From contig CBFGTA010000078.1 of NCBI GenBank assembly GCA_965651595.1, positions 1-10,630 on the forward strand: a stretch of 10,630 bases of DNA. Reading direction: 5' to 3'. Positions 1 to 6,739 of this stretch are shown piece after piece. Below the pieces are notes generated by a model. The model was not told the DNA's origin, did no database searches, and saw nothing but the letters and a program-made list of their open reading frames with translations. Each line of letters begins with the position of its first letter. The stretch's first letter is position 1. The DNA is from CBFGTA01 sp965651595 (lineage in GTDB: Bacteria; Actinomycetota; Actinomycetes; S36-B12; UBA10799). The position numbers and the translations under genes were made by a program.

Positions 1-170
1 TGGATCGCGGCCTCGACAATCCTCTCCGGAGTCTGGTGCAGACCGGTGTAGACGACTTCCACACCAGCGTCCCTCAGCGCTCGTGCAACAACTTTGGCGC
101 CGCGATCGTGTCCGTCGAGTCCTGGCTTTGCTACCAGCACCCGCACCGGACTGTGACTTGATTCCTGCAT
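1..170 (-). CDS. Cobalamin-binding small subunit of an acyl-CoA mutase, C-terminus cut by window edge
   Basis: The visible 56 codons begin MQESSHSPVRVLVAKPGLDG and continue with HDRGAKVVARALRDAG. This is the start of the B12-binding domain found at the C-terminus of methylmalonyl-CoA mutase and as a separate small subunit in isobutyryl-CoA-type mutases (IcmB-like, about 135 residues in that family). The DxHxxG motif is present as D19-G-H21-D-R-G24; H21 would be the lower axial ligand to cobalt. The domain begins within ten residues of the start codon, so this is a stand-alone subunit rather than the tail of a large mutase. The ATG at 168-170 is supported by GGAGGG (178-183 on the plus-strand numbering) 7-8 nt upstream. 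In the cell it would pair with a separate catalytic large subunit not encoded here. The exact acyl-CoA substrate cannot be decided from this fragment. Confidence 0.9.
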   Translation of the reverse strand, partial: MQESSHSPVRVLVAKPGLDGHDRGAKVVARALRDAGVEVVYTGLHQTPERIVEAAI

Positions 171-450
171 CGTGTGTGCCCTCCGAACTAACCGGTTTGG
201 CCTGCCTGCGTGCACCGTGACAGCCCGCTGCCCTGGCATGCAGCTTAACCCTTGAGTCCTGACCCGACTGCACTGCGGTCGGTGGTGGGGCGCCCGGTCC
301 GAGGTGAGAACCGAGCAAGGCTCGGCGTGAGCAAGCCAAAGGGCGCGTCCGCCATCGGCTCTCGCTTGGAGTGAATGGCGGGTAAGAAATGGGTGAACGA
401 AAGTGGCGGAAATTCCCCCATTCCGGCCTATAGTCGGCTACCGTCGTCGC
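171..450. other. Divergent intergenic region, mutase subunit / hydrolase
   Basis: This 280-bp gap must hold promoters for both neighbours. I see no coding signal. On the minus strand the hexamer TAAGCT (plus positions 242-247) is a possible -10 for the mutase subunit, giving a leader of about 65 nt, but I see no matching -35. A short perfect hairpin CCGAGC-AAG-GCTCGG lies at 311-325 (6-bp stem, 3-nt loop). Near the right end TATAGT (429-434) and TACCGT (439-444) are -10-like on the plus strand. These assignments rest on sequence resemblance only. Confidence 0.35.
439..450 (+). promoter_or_regulatory. Leaderless-type -10 element of the alpha/beta hydrolase
   Basis: TACCGT (439-444) fits the actinobacterial -10 consensus TANNNT. 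Six bases later comes the ATG at 451, the spacing expected when transcription begins at the first base of the start codon. No Shine-Dalgarno precedes this ATG, which agrees with leaderless translation. A second -10-like hexamer, TATAGT (429-434), would instead give a leader of about 10 nt. No clear -35 is seen. Confidence 0.45.
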
Positions 451-1506
451 ATGGGTGAGGCCTCAGGCACTACCGATGTGGGCGACTGTACGGGTGGGGA
501 CCCCTCTTCGATGTTGCAACGGCTGCGGCAGCGTGGCCAGAATCTAGCTGGCACTGCGGGTCGTGCACGCCGGGCCGTTCTGAGTGGGCCTGGCTTGCGA
601 GGAACCGCAGTTGAGGTGGCGTGGGTAACCACACACGTTGCCATGTACCCGCTCGGACTGCTCGAAAACGGCACCCGCAGCGACGTCTCCTACCACAACC
701 TCGAAGCGCTGCCCCCCATCCAACGTGGCCTGATCATCGGCGACGTAGAAGCCGCTGGGACGCCGATCATTTTGGTTCACGGTGTTATCGACAATCACTC
801 GATTTTCACCCTCCTGCGGCGCAGCCTCCATCGCCGCGGATTCGGCCGGGTCATCACGCTCAACTACTCGCCGTTCACTGACGACGTACGGCGAGTAGCT
901 CGACGACTCAAGGCCGTCGTCGAGTCAGTATGTCGGGAGACCGGCTACGAGCGGGTGCACATCATTGGCCACTCGATGGGCGGGTTGATTAGCCGCTACT
1001 ACGTGCAGCGGATGGCCGGTGACGAGCGTGTCCACACCCTGGTCACGCTCGGCTCACCCCATCAGGGGTCCCTCCACGCCAAACTGGTTCCCTTCCCTAT
1101 CACCCGTCAACTGCGGCCCGGGTCACCCATCATGTCGGAGCTCGACGAACCGGCTCCCGGATGCAAGACACGAATGATCGCGTTTTGGTCGGACCTCGAT
1201 CAGATCGTCGTCCCCCAGCGCAACGCACGGATCGTGCACCCAGACTTGCGAGCGCGCAATGTGTTCGTCCGGGGAGTCGGCCACATGTCGCTGCCCGTGC
1301 ATGGAGGAGTCGTCCACCAGATTTCGACCGCGCTGAGTCTGCTCGACCACGACGGCAACACTGTGGCTGTGGGCGCGACTCGCATCGACAGCTACTCGGC
1401 ACATCTCGGTTCACGTCGATCGTCGGTGCCGAATCAAGACAACGGCCGACGGGCCCACGACATCACAGCTTCTCCACCGGCGCGTACCGCAAGAGCAGGC
1501 GTTTGA
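451..1506 (+). CDS. Lipase-like alpha/beta hydrolase
   Basis: A 351-residue serine hydrolase of the alpha/beta fold. After an Arg-rich, poorly conserved N-terminus of about 50 residues comes the segment AWVTTHVAMYPLGLLENG, then the core. The oxyanion strand IILVHG ends at H110-G111, and the nucleophile elbow is G173-H-S175-M-G177. The acid is probably D250 in WSDLDQIVVP and the catalytic histidine H278 in RGVGHMS, so the Ser-Asp-His triad is complete. VTLGSPHQGS resembles triacylglycerol-lipase relatives. There is no signal peptide; the mildly hydrophobic stretch at 55-71 could associate with the membrane. The last 50 residues look disordered and its final 14 codons lie antisense to pcrA. I chose ATG 451 because a TANNNT box sits six bases before it and the upstream codons look non-coding; GTG 403 and ATG 511 are in-frame alternatives. 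The substrate is unknown; ester or lipid hydrolysis is inferred from the fold. Confidence 0.85.
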   Translation: MGEASGTTDVGDCTGGDPSSMLQRLRQRGQNLAGTAGRARRAVLSGPGLRGTAVEVAWVTTHVAMYPLGLLENGTRSDVSYHNLEALPPIQRGLIIGDVEAAGTPIILVHGVIDNHSIFTLLRRSLHRRGFGRVITLNYSPFTDDVRRVARRLKAVVESVCRETGYERVHIIGHSMGGLISRYYVQRMAGDERVHTLVTLGSPHQGSLHAKLVPFPITRQLRPGSPIMSELDEPAPGCKTRMIAFWSDLDQIVVPQRNARIVHPDLRARNVFVRGVGHMSLPVHGGVVHQISTALSLLDHDGNTVAVGATRIDSYSAHLGSRRSSVPNQDNGRRAHDITASPPARTARAGV

Positions 1507-3763
1507 TCCCTTCGGAACCGAAGTCAATCGACGCCTCGGTGCGGTCACCCGTGCCAGCCACGGCCACCACCGTTCCCCGCCCGAATCGCGGATGCAGAAC
1601 GGAATCACCGGCGGTGAGGTCGATGATGGTGCGATTGCCGCTAATCTTGGCACGACCTGAGCGGGCCGCTTTGGTCGATTCGGGCGCGCTACCGAGCACC
1701 GAGTTCAGAGATCGCGGCCCGTCTCGCAGGTCGGACGGATCCACGTAGCGAGCGAACTGAGAACGTGACGGGCGATCCACTCGACGCCCAAAGGAGCGAC
1801 CCAGGACTTCGTCGTCGCTGCGTTTCCAGCGGATCAGGGAGTCGGGGATTTCGGTCAGGAACCGGCTCGGCGGGGAACTCCACGACGATCCCCACTGTTG
1901 CCGGACCGCACTTCGGCTGAGGTACAGGCGGCTCATTGCCCGGGTCAGGCCCACGTAAGCGAGGCGTCTTTCCTCGGCGATGTCGTCTTCTTCAATCGCC
2001 CGCTGGTGGGGGAACAGGCCCTCTTCCATCCCAGTCAAGAACACCACCGGGTATTCGAGGCCTTTGGCCGTGTGTAAGGTCATGAGGGTCACGACGCCGC
2101 CCTCTGCGTCGGGAATTTCGTCGGCGTCAGCGACGAGCGAGATGCGCTCCAGGAAGTCGTCCAGGCCCGCATCGGGATACAGTGCGTCGAATTCTGCGGC
2201 CACGTTCTGGAGTTCGATCACGTTCTCGAGCCGTGATTCGTCCTGTGGATCTCGCGACGCCGACAGGGCCGCCCAGTAGCCCGAGTCCTTGACGGCCTTG
2301 TCGACGAGCCTGGTGTTTTCTGTCCCCGCCGCGGCCGCTTCGGCAATGCCATCGACGATGGCCAGGAAGCTCCGCACGGACTCTCCTGCCCGAGGACTTA
2401 AACGGGCCTGAAGGTCCTCTGATCGCAGTGCCTCCACAAATGTGGTTGACTCTGCCCGCGCAAACGACTCAACTGTCGTGATTGTGCTGGCCCCGATGCC
2501 TCGGCGCGGCGTGTTGATGACTCGCCGGACAGCCGCCTCGTCAAGGGGATTGGCTGCTGCGCGCAAGTAGGACAAGACGTCTTTGATCTCGGCACGTTCG
2601 TAGAACCGCACACCTCCGACTACCCGGTAAGGCGTGCCCATCCGCACGAACACCTCTTCGAGTGCCCGCGATTGCGCATTGGTTCGGTAGAAGACTGCTA
2701 CCTCCGCCGGCGTGATCTCACCGGATTCCCGAAGCCTGTCAATCTCGTTGACGACAAAGGCCGCTTCGTCGGATTCGTTATCACCGACGTAGCCGACAAT
2801 CTCATCTCCCCGGCCCCGCGCCGTCCACAGACTCTTGGGGCGCCGGTGCGGATTCTGAGCGATGACCGCGTTGGCCGCGTCAAGGATGACGGCCGTCGAC
2901 CGATAGTTCTGGTCGAGCACAATCACTTCAGCATCGGGGTAGTCGTTCTCGAAGTCTTCGATGTTGCGGATCGTGGCCCCGCGGAAAGCATAGATCGATT
3001 GGTCGGTGTCGCCTACGACGCATAGCTCGGCCGGATCCGGCCCGGCCGGGTCGACTATTTCGCGCACCAGCACATACTGCGCGTGGTTGGTGTCTTGGTA
3101 CTCGTCGACGAGAACATGTCGAAATAGGCCGCGGTAGTAGGCCCCCACGTCGGGAAAAGCTTGGAGGAGGTTCACCGTGTTCACGATGAGGTCGTCAAAG
3201 TCCATCGCTCCGCTGTCATGTAGCGAGCCTTGGTAGAGGGAAAACACCTCGCCAATCTGTTGTGACCGCGGGTTCGAGGCTTCCTGGGCGAAGGTCTCGT
3301 GGTCGATGAGTTCGCTCTTGGCTGCCGAAATGGCGTGCTGAACGGACTTCGGGGTGATGCGTTTCGGATCGATGTCGAGTTGACGCATTGCGCGCGTAAT
3401 CACCCGCAGCGAGTCCTGGGAGTCATAGATCGTGAACGCCGACGGCATCGCGAGGCGGTGGGCGTGACGCCGCAGAATCCGCACACAAGCGGAATGGAAC
3501 GTCGACACTTGCATGGCAGCGGCTCGCCTCCCGAGCAGCGCGTCAACCCGCTCCTTCATCTCGGCAGCCGCCTTGTTGGTGAAAGTGATGGCCAGGATCT
3601 GGGCGGGCGCCACACCACGGTCGCGCACCAGATACGCGATGCGCCGAGTGAGCACGCGGGTTTTGCCTGACCCTGCACCTGCCACGATCAGCAGGGGTGA
3701 CCCTTCATGGCGAACTGCCCTCAGCTGCGGGTCATTCAAGTCGCTGAGCAAGGGGTCATCCAC
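1463..3763 (-). CDS. pcrA: ATP-dependent DNA helicase PcrA/UvrD type (superfamily 1A)
   Basis: A 766-residue SF1A 3'-5' helicase, near the usual PcrA length. It opens with the Q-motif region LLSDLNDPQLRAV, then Walker A AGAGSGKT (28-35), motif Ia AITFTNKAAAEM, Walker B VDEYQDTN (219-226) and motif III GDTDQSIYAFRGA (251-263). QNYRS (motif IV), TLHTAKGLEYPVVF (motif V) and VGLTRA (motif VI) follow. After a linker, a C-terminal Tudor-like module (AGDSVLHPRFGRGTVV to YAPVEKL) matches the PcrA region known to contact RNA polymerase. It acts in nucleotide-excision repair, removal of recombinase and transcription-replication conflicts. The frame stays open to 3973, but homology starts at GTG 3761-3763 (DDPLLSDLN), which also has a leaderless-type -10. 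It is transcribed divergently from the PIG-L gene, and its stop lies 44 bp inside the end of the convergent hydrolase gene. Confidence 0.96.
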   Translation of the reverse strand: MDDPLLSDLNDPQLRAVRHEGSPLLIVAGAGSGKTRVLTRRIAYLVRDRGVAPAQILAITFTNKAAAEMKERVDALLGRRAAAMQVSTFHSACVRILRRHAHRLAMPSAFTIYDSQDSLRVITRAMRQLDIDPKRITPKSVQHAISAAKSELIDHETFAQEASNPRSQQIGEVFSLYQGSLHDSGAMDFDDLIVNTVNLLQAFPDVGAYYRGLFRHVLVDEYQDTNHAQYVLVREIVDPAGPDPAELCVVGDTDQSIYAFRGATIRNIEDFENDYPDAEVIVLDQNYRSTAVILDAANAVIAQNPHRRPKSLWTARGRGDEIVGYVGDNESDEAAFVVNEIDRLRESGEITPAEVAVFYRTNAQSRALEEVFVRMGTPYRVVGGVRFYERAEIKDVLSYLRAAANPLDEAAVRRVINTPRRGIGASTITTVESFARAESTTFVEALRSEDLQARLSPRAGESVRSFLAIVDGIAEAAAAGTENTRLVDKAVKDSGYWAALSASRDPQDESRLENVIELQNVAAEFDALYPDAGLDDFLERISLVADADEIPDAEGGVVTLMTLHTAKGLEYPVVFLTGMEEGLFPHQRAIEEDDIAEERRLAYVGLTRAMSRLYLSRSAVRQQWGSSWSSPPSRFLTEIPDSLIRWKRSDDEVLGRSFGRRVDRPSRSQFARYVDPSDLRDGPRSLNSVLGSAPESTKAARSGRAKISGNRTIIDLTAGDSVLHPRFGRGTVVAVAGTGDRTEASIDFGSEGIKRLLLRYAPVEKL

Positions 3764-3776
3764 GGGTCTTAGTGTA
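3764..3776 (-). promoter_or_regulatory. Leaderless-type promoter of pcrA
   Basis: Read on the minus strand, TACACT (plus 3771-3776) is followed by seven bases and then the GTG start. TACACT is a strong match to the TANNNT -10 hexamer. The spacing puts the transcription start at or next to the first base of the GTG, so the mRNA would have no leader. There is no Shine-Dalgarno in the intervening bases. A TTGCAC upstream is only four bases from the -10 and cannot be its -35. Confidence 0.6.
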
Positions 3777-3861
3777 GGGCGTGCAACGACATGCGGTGCG
3801 CGATCTACCGGGGCGTGGATTCCTACGACGGCCGGCCACCCGCACCCAGAGAGAGGTGACC

Positions 3862-4611
3862 GTGTCTGACCGTGCCCCGTTGGCTCCAACGGCTGCGCAC
3901 TTGGCCGGCTACCAGACGGTCTTGGTAGTTGGCGCTCACCCCGACGACGCTGACTTCGGTGCGGGCGCCACAACAGCGGCGATGACCGATCTCGGTGTGC
4001 GGGTGCACTACTGCGTCATCACTGATGGGGATGCTGGCGGCTTCGACCCTGCCGTTGCGAGGAGTGAGATTCCAGCTATCCGACGGCAGGAACAGCACGA
4101 TGCGGCGGAAGTTCTCGGCGTGTCGTCGGTGACCTTTCTGGGTTACCGCGACGGGGACCTGACCGTGACTTCGGACTTGCGGCGCGACATCAGCCGCGTC
4201 ATTCGGCGTCTGCAGCCAGACTTGGTTATCAGCCAGAACCCTGAGCGGGGTTGGATGAGCATCTACGCCGACCACCCGGACCACCTCGCCGCTGGCGAAG
4301 CCACTATGCAGGCGGTCTATCCCGATTCCCGCAACCCGTTCGCCCACCCGTCGCTGCTTGCCGACGAGGGGCTTGACGAGTGGCACGTGCCCGAAGTCTG
4401 GGTACTCGCCACACGGGACCCCAATCGCTACGTCGACGTCACGGAAACTTTCGATCGCAAGGTTGCTGCCCTCAAGGCCCACACTTCCCAGACCGCGCAC
4501 CTCGACGACCTCGAGGCCATGCTGCGCTCCCGGCTCGCAGAGCGCGCCGCCGAGTTCGGTCTGCCCACCGGCACACTCGTCGAGACGTTCCGCTCCATGG
4601 ACACCCGGTAG
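3862..4611 (+). CDS. PIG-L (LmbE) family zinc-dependent deacetylase
   Basis: A 249-residue member of the PIG-L/LmbE family, which removes N-acetyl or related acyl groups from GlcNAc-type sugars; the mycothiol enzymes MshB and Mca belong here. The first metal motif is AHPDDADF, with H26 and D29 as likely zinc ligands and D28 as general base; the last ligand is H141 in HPDHLAAG. VITDGDAGGFDP (residues 52-63) is typical of one actinobacterial branch. The position after AHPDD-A is Asp where many members have Glu. The length is shorter than MshB (about 300) and the protein lacks features that would assign it to MshB or Mca, so the substrate is open. The GTG at 3862 follows GAGAGG with about five bases between; the frame extends upstream to 3781 without homology. 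No signal peptide, so cytoplasmic. It lies divergent from pcrA and ends in a large palindrome. Confidence 0.88.
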   Translation: MSDRAPLAPTAAHLAGYQTVLVVGAHPDDADFGAGATTAAMTDLGVRVHYCVITDGDAGGFDPAVARSEIPAIRRQEQHDAAEVLGVSSVTFLGYRDGDLTVTSDLRRDISRVIRRLQPDLVISQNPERGWMSIYADHPDHLAAGEATMQAVYPDSRNPFAHPSLLADEGLDEWHVPEVWVLATRDPNRYVDVTETFDRKVAALKAHTSQTAHLDDLEAMLRSRLAERAAEFGLPTGTLVETFRSMDTR

Positions 4612-4688
4612 CCAACTGCTCGCGCGTCGCCCCCATTCGAGCGTTAATGCTGCCGCTCTAGCGCCAGCATTTCGAGTCGGCAGTTGGC
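4611..4688. terminator. Nested palindrome between convergent genes, likely bidirectional terminator
   Basis: Outer arms GCCAACTGC (4611-4619) and GCAGTTGGC (4680-4688) are perfect inverse complements. Inside, TCGA (4637-4640) can pair with TCGA (4672-4675). The core is AATGCTG (4646-4652) with CAGCATT (4665-4671), a 7-bp stem that continues through one C-C mismatch to three more pairs around TCTA. The outer left arm begins on the last base of the PIG-L stop codon, and the whole element lies 28 bp before the end of the convergent isomerase gene. Neither side has a T-run, as is common for high-GC terminators. Function is inferred from position and symmetry. Confidence 0.55.
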
Positions 4689-4716
4689 CAGGGACCAGGT
4701 GGTTCGAGCGGCGACC

Positions 4717-5400
4717 CTACGACTGTTCGCGGACCGTCACGGTGATCATCTTGTCGCCTTGTTGAATCTTCTTAGCGACGTCGAGCCCGGTCTCCACCTT
4801 GCCGAACAGGTTGTAGAGCGGCTGTAGTTGTGCGGTGTTGTCGGCAATGTCGATGAAGAACTGCGAACCGTTGGTGTTGGGGCCCGAGTTAGCCATAGCC
4901 ACCGCTCCGTCCACGTACTGCTGCCGGACTGGCTCATCAGGGAAGCTGTAACCGGGCCCACCCGAACCGGTACCGGTCGGGTCCCCTCCTTGGATCACGA
5001 AACCGGGAACTACGCGGTGGAAAGTGAGCCCGTTGTAGTAGTCGTTGCGCGCCAACGTCACGAAATTGTTGACAGTCTCGGGCGCCAAATCGGGCTGCAG
5101 ACACAAGACGATATCCCCAAGCTTGGTGGCTATCGTCGCCTGATACAACTTGGCTGGGTCGATCGTCATCGCCGGTGGTGTCGAGTAACTGTGGACCTGC
5201 GCTGGCGGATCAATCGGGGCGAGCGGTTCTCCGAACTCGACGGCCCCACAATCTGCCCAAGGGATATCTCCGGCTGCTTGGGTTGCCGTGGTGGGCGCGG
5301 TGGGAGTTGCGTTGTCCGAAGAACTCGAACCACAGGCAGCCAAGGCCAATGCCCCGGCCACAAGGACTCCGATGATGGCGACACGACGTGGAAGATTCAT
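4717..5400 (-). CDS. Cyclophilin-type peptidyl-prolyl cis-trans isomerase, lipoprotein
   Basis: A 227-residue exported lipoprotein carrying a cyclophilin domain. The N-terminus has two Arg, a hydrophobic segment (residues 7-22) and a lipobox LAAC with C23, followed by a Ser/Thr/Ala/Pro-rich linker of about 40 residues. The isomerase domain starts near residue 85 (YQATIATKLGDIVLCL). It includes F127-H-R129 with the catalytic Arg, VPGFVIQGGD (131-140) and NTNGSQFFI (175-183). It would assist protein folding at the outer face of the membrane. The position equal to human cyclophilin A Trp121 appears to be Gln191 in my hand alignment, so cyclosporin binding should be weak. The start is ATG 5398-5400, giving a clean lipoprotein signal; the frame is open up to 5778, but that part is antisense to the next gene. 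There is no Shine-Dalgarno; CAAGAT lies six bases before the ATG. Confidence 0.92.
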   Translation of the reverse strand: MNLPRRVAIIGVLVAGALALAACGSSSSDNATPTAPTTATQAAGDIPWADCGAVEFGEPLAPIDPPAQVHSYSTPPAMTIDPAKLYQATIATKLGDIVLCLQPDLAPETVNNFVTLARNDYYNGLTFHRVVPGFVIQGGDPTGTGSGGPGYSFPDEPVRQQYVDGAVAMANSGPNTNGSQFFIDIADNTAQLQPLYNLFGKVETGLDVAKKIQQGDKMITVTVREQS

Positions 5401-5412
5401 GGGCACATCTTG
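5401..5412 (-). promoter_or_regulatory. Possible leaderless-type -10 of the cyclophilin gene
   Basis: On the minus strand CAAGAT (plus 5407-5412) is followed by six bases and the ATG. It misses the first T of TANNNT but keeps the A and the final T, and the spacing equals that at guaA. No Shine-Dalgarno is present. This is weaker than the pcrA, guaA and hydrolase cases. Confidence 0.3.
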
Positions 5413-5570
5413 CCATGCCTCGCCAAGGCCCGACGATGTGGCGCCAGAGTGGTTGATCGTGCCAAGATGATCAGCACTCACGTTGCGCCGCTGTTCGGTG
5501 GAGCGCCACACGGAACTCGCCACGAGCGGCCAATAGAGAACGACCCAGGCCGGGAGGAAGGTCGACAACC

Positions 5571-6197
5571 ATGGGAGGAAGTTCCGCCGCATCCCTCGGT
5601 CTACTCGTCGCCGCGTGGGCGATTGTGGGGGTGGCCCTGTTTGGGATTCGAGCACTGATGGTGCGGCGCAAGAAGGCTCAGTGGCACACCCAGGCGGCAA
5701 GCGCCTCACCGGTACTCGAGGAGTTGGCGCGCCAGTGGAATACAACTGTGACACCGGTGACCGACCCCGACGGGACACGCGGATGGCCCCAGTACGGGAC
5801 AGTGAGCGTGCCGTGGGCTGGCGCCCGGGTCGAAGTCAGCGCCTGGGGTGATATGACTCAGACGCGCTACCCGGCGGGGAACATGGTAATCACCGGCAGC
5901 ACCAACCCAACGATCCTGCGGATCCGGATCGTGAGCGCCACCCCGTTTCCCGACCCTGACCGCGTCGCCGAACAACTCCAGCGGCGCCCGGGCCTCATCA
6001 CATCACTCGACGGACTCAGGATCGGCGGGCGCAGCCTACGGGCCGTCAACGTGACCGCCACAGAAGCGATTGTGACGTATCGACCCAACCAACGCTTCGG
6101 CCTCGACGTCGCCCACGGCGGCGACCCGGCCGCTATTTCCCACGAGGTTGCGACAGTTCGCGCAATCGTAATGGAGGCCACTGACTCGCCGACCTAG
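5571..6197 (+). CDS. Membrane-anchored protein of unknown function
   Basis: I do not recognise this 208-residue protein. It starts with a single hydrophobic helix (about residues 7-30, LGLLVAAWAIVGVALFGI), followed at once by RRKK. That charge pattern suggests the N-terminus is outside and the rest is cytoplasmic. The soluble part is rich in beta-prone segments (YGTVSVPWAGARVEVSAWGD, LRIRIVSATPF, AVNVTATEAIVTYRP) with no obvious catalytic motif. The ATG at 5571 is preceded by GGGAGGAAGG, with nine bases after its last G, so it should be translated with a normal leader. The upstream gap to the divergent cyclophilin gene is 170 bp. A second small membrane-protein gene follows 4 to 49 bp downstream, depending on its start, so the two could share a transcript. 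Steady codon use and its placement between known genes support real coding. Confidence 0.72.
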   Translation: MGGSSAASLGLLVAAWAIVGVALFGIRALMVRRKKAQWHTQAASASPVLEELARQWNTTVTPVTDPDGTRGWPQYGTVSVPWAGARVEVSAWGDMTQTRYPAGNMVITGSTNPTILRIRIVSATPFPDPDRVAEQLQRRPGLITSLDGLRIGGRSLRAVNVTATEAIVTYRPNQRFGLDVAHGGDPAAISHEVATVRAIVMEATDSPT

Positions 6198-6246
6198 CGT
6201 CATGGTGACATCAGTGGTCCAAGGTGTCTGTGGGAGACTCGGTCCT

Positions 6247-6612
6247 ATGGTCTTCATCTATCATCTGCTCGTTGTGCTGCATTTCGTTGGTCTCGCTTCG
6301 CTGCTCGGGGGCTTCTTGGTCCAGATGAAGTCAGCTGATCGGGTCGTCAACCCGGCCATGTTGCATGGTGCGCTCACTCAGCTCGTGACTGGTGTGGCCC
6401 TGGTCGGCCTGATGTACCCCTTACACAACAGCAACCCCTTCGAATTTGGCCTACCCGACAATGCCAAGATTGCAGTCAAGCTCGTTATTCTGCTGGCCAT
6501 TTTGGTGATCATTCTGGCTAATCGCAAGAAGCAGCGAGTGTCGACTGGGGTGTGGGCGAGCATCGGAGTCCTCACCCTCGCCAACATCGTTATCGCCGTC
6601 TTCTGGACGTAG
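6247..6612 (+). CDS. Small integral membrane protein, conserved actinobacterial type
   Basis: A 121-residue protein with probably four membrane segments: about 3-25 (IYHLLVVLHFVGLASLLGGFLV), 38-57 (MLHGALTQLVTGVALVGLMY), 73-92 (AKIAVKLVILLAILVIILA) and 99-119 (VWASIGVLTLANIVIAVFW). NRKKQR between the last two should face the cytoplasm. The pattern resembles small uncharacterised actinobacterial membrane proteins I know only as a type; no function can be given. The second ATG (6247) is chosen because the first helix then starts right after the N-terminus; ATG 6202, only 4 bp after the preceding stop, would add 15 residues of little character. Neither start has a good Shine-Dalgarno. GAGACT ends seven bases before 6247 and could be a degenerate leaderless-type -10. 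Confidence 0.75.
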   Translation: MVFIYHLLVVLHFVGLASLLGGFLVQMKSADRVVNPAMLHGALTQLVTGVALVGLMYPLHNSNPFEFGLPDNAKIAVKLVILLAILVIILANRKKQRVSTGVWASIGVLTLANIVIAVFWT

Positions 6613-6739
6613 AAGGCCTAGTCGAAGCTGACGGCCCCGCTCGAAGGTGGCCGGATGTCCCCCGCCGGTGGCTTGACGGCATCGGACACGAGCGCCGCTA
6701 GCGATTGTCGGTCGCGGTTCCGCTAGCCGGGTGGAAGAC
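6613..6739. other. Convergent intergenic region, small membrane protein / guaA
   Basis: A 127-bp non-coding gap where both neighbours end. I see no strong terminator hairpin. The palindromic hexamer GCTAGC occurs at 6697-6702 and 6722-6727 and could pair across a 19-nt loop, but the flanks do not extend the stem. Confidence 0.3.

Noticed and set aside
403..450. Upstream extension of the hydrolase to GTG 403
   Set aside because: The 16 extra codons lie over two -10-like hexamers and show no family resemblance. It remains possible but less likely than ATG 451.
2672..3025. 117-codon plus-strand open frame inside pcrA
   Set aside because: Opposite the conserved helicase motifs; its composition is that of a reverse-strand shadow.
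3764..3973. Upstream extension of pcrA by 70 codons
   Set aside because: The added residues are Arg/Pro-rich without homology, run antisense to the PIG-L start, and would place the promoter inside the gene.
3823..4500. 225-codon open frame antisense to the PIG-L gene
   Set aside because: Shadow of a gene with intact active-site motifs; no independent support.
5401..5778. Upstream extension of the cyclophilin frame, including a hydrophobic stretch
   Set aside because: It would bury the clear lipoprotein signal and is antisense to the ribosome-binding site and start of the 208-residue gene. The hydrophobic look is a by-product of antisense reading.
6697..6727. Two GCTAGC palindromes as a guaA terminator
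   Set aside because: Only six pairs across a 19-nt loop, flanks do not pair, and no T-run. Too weak to call.
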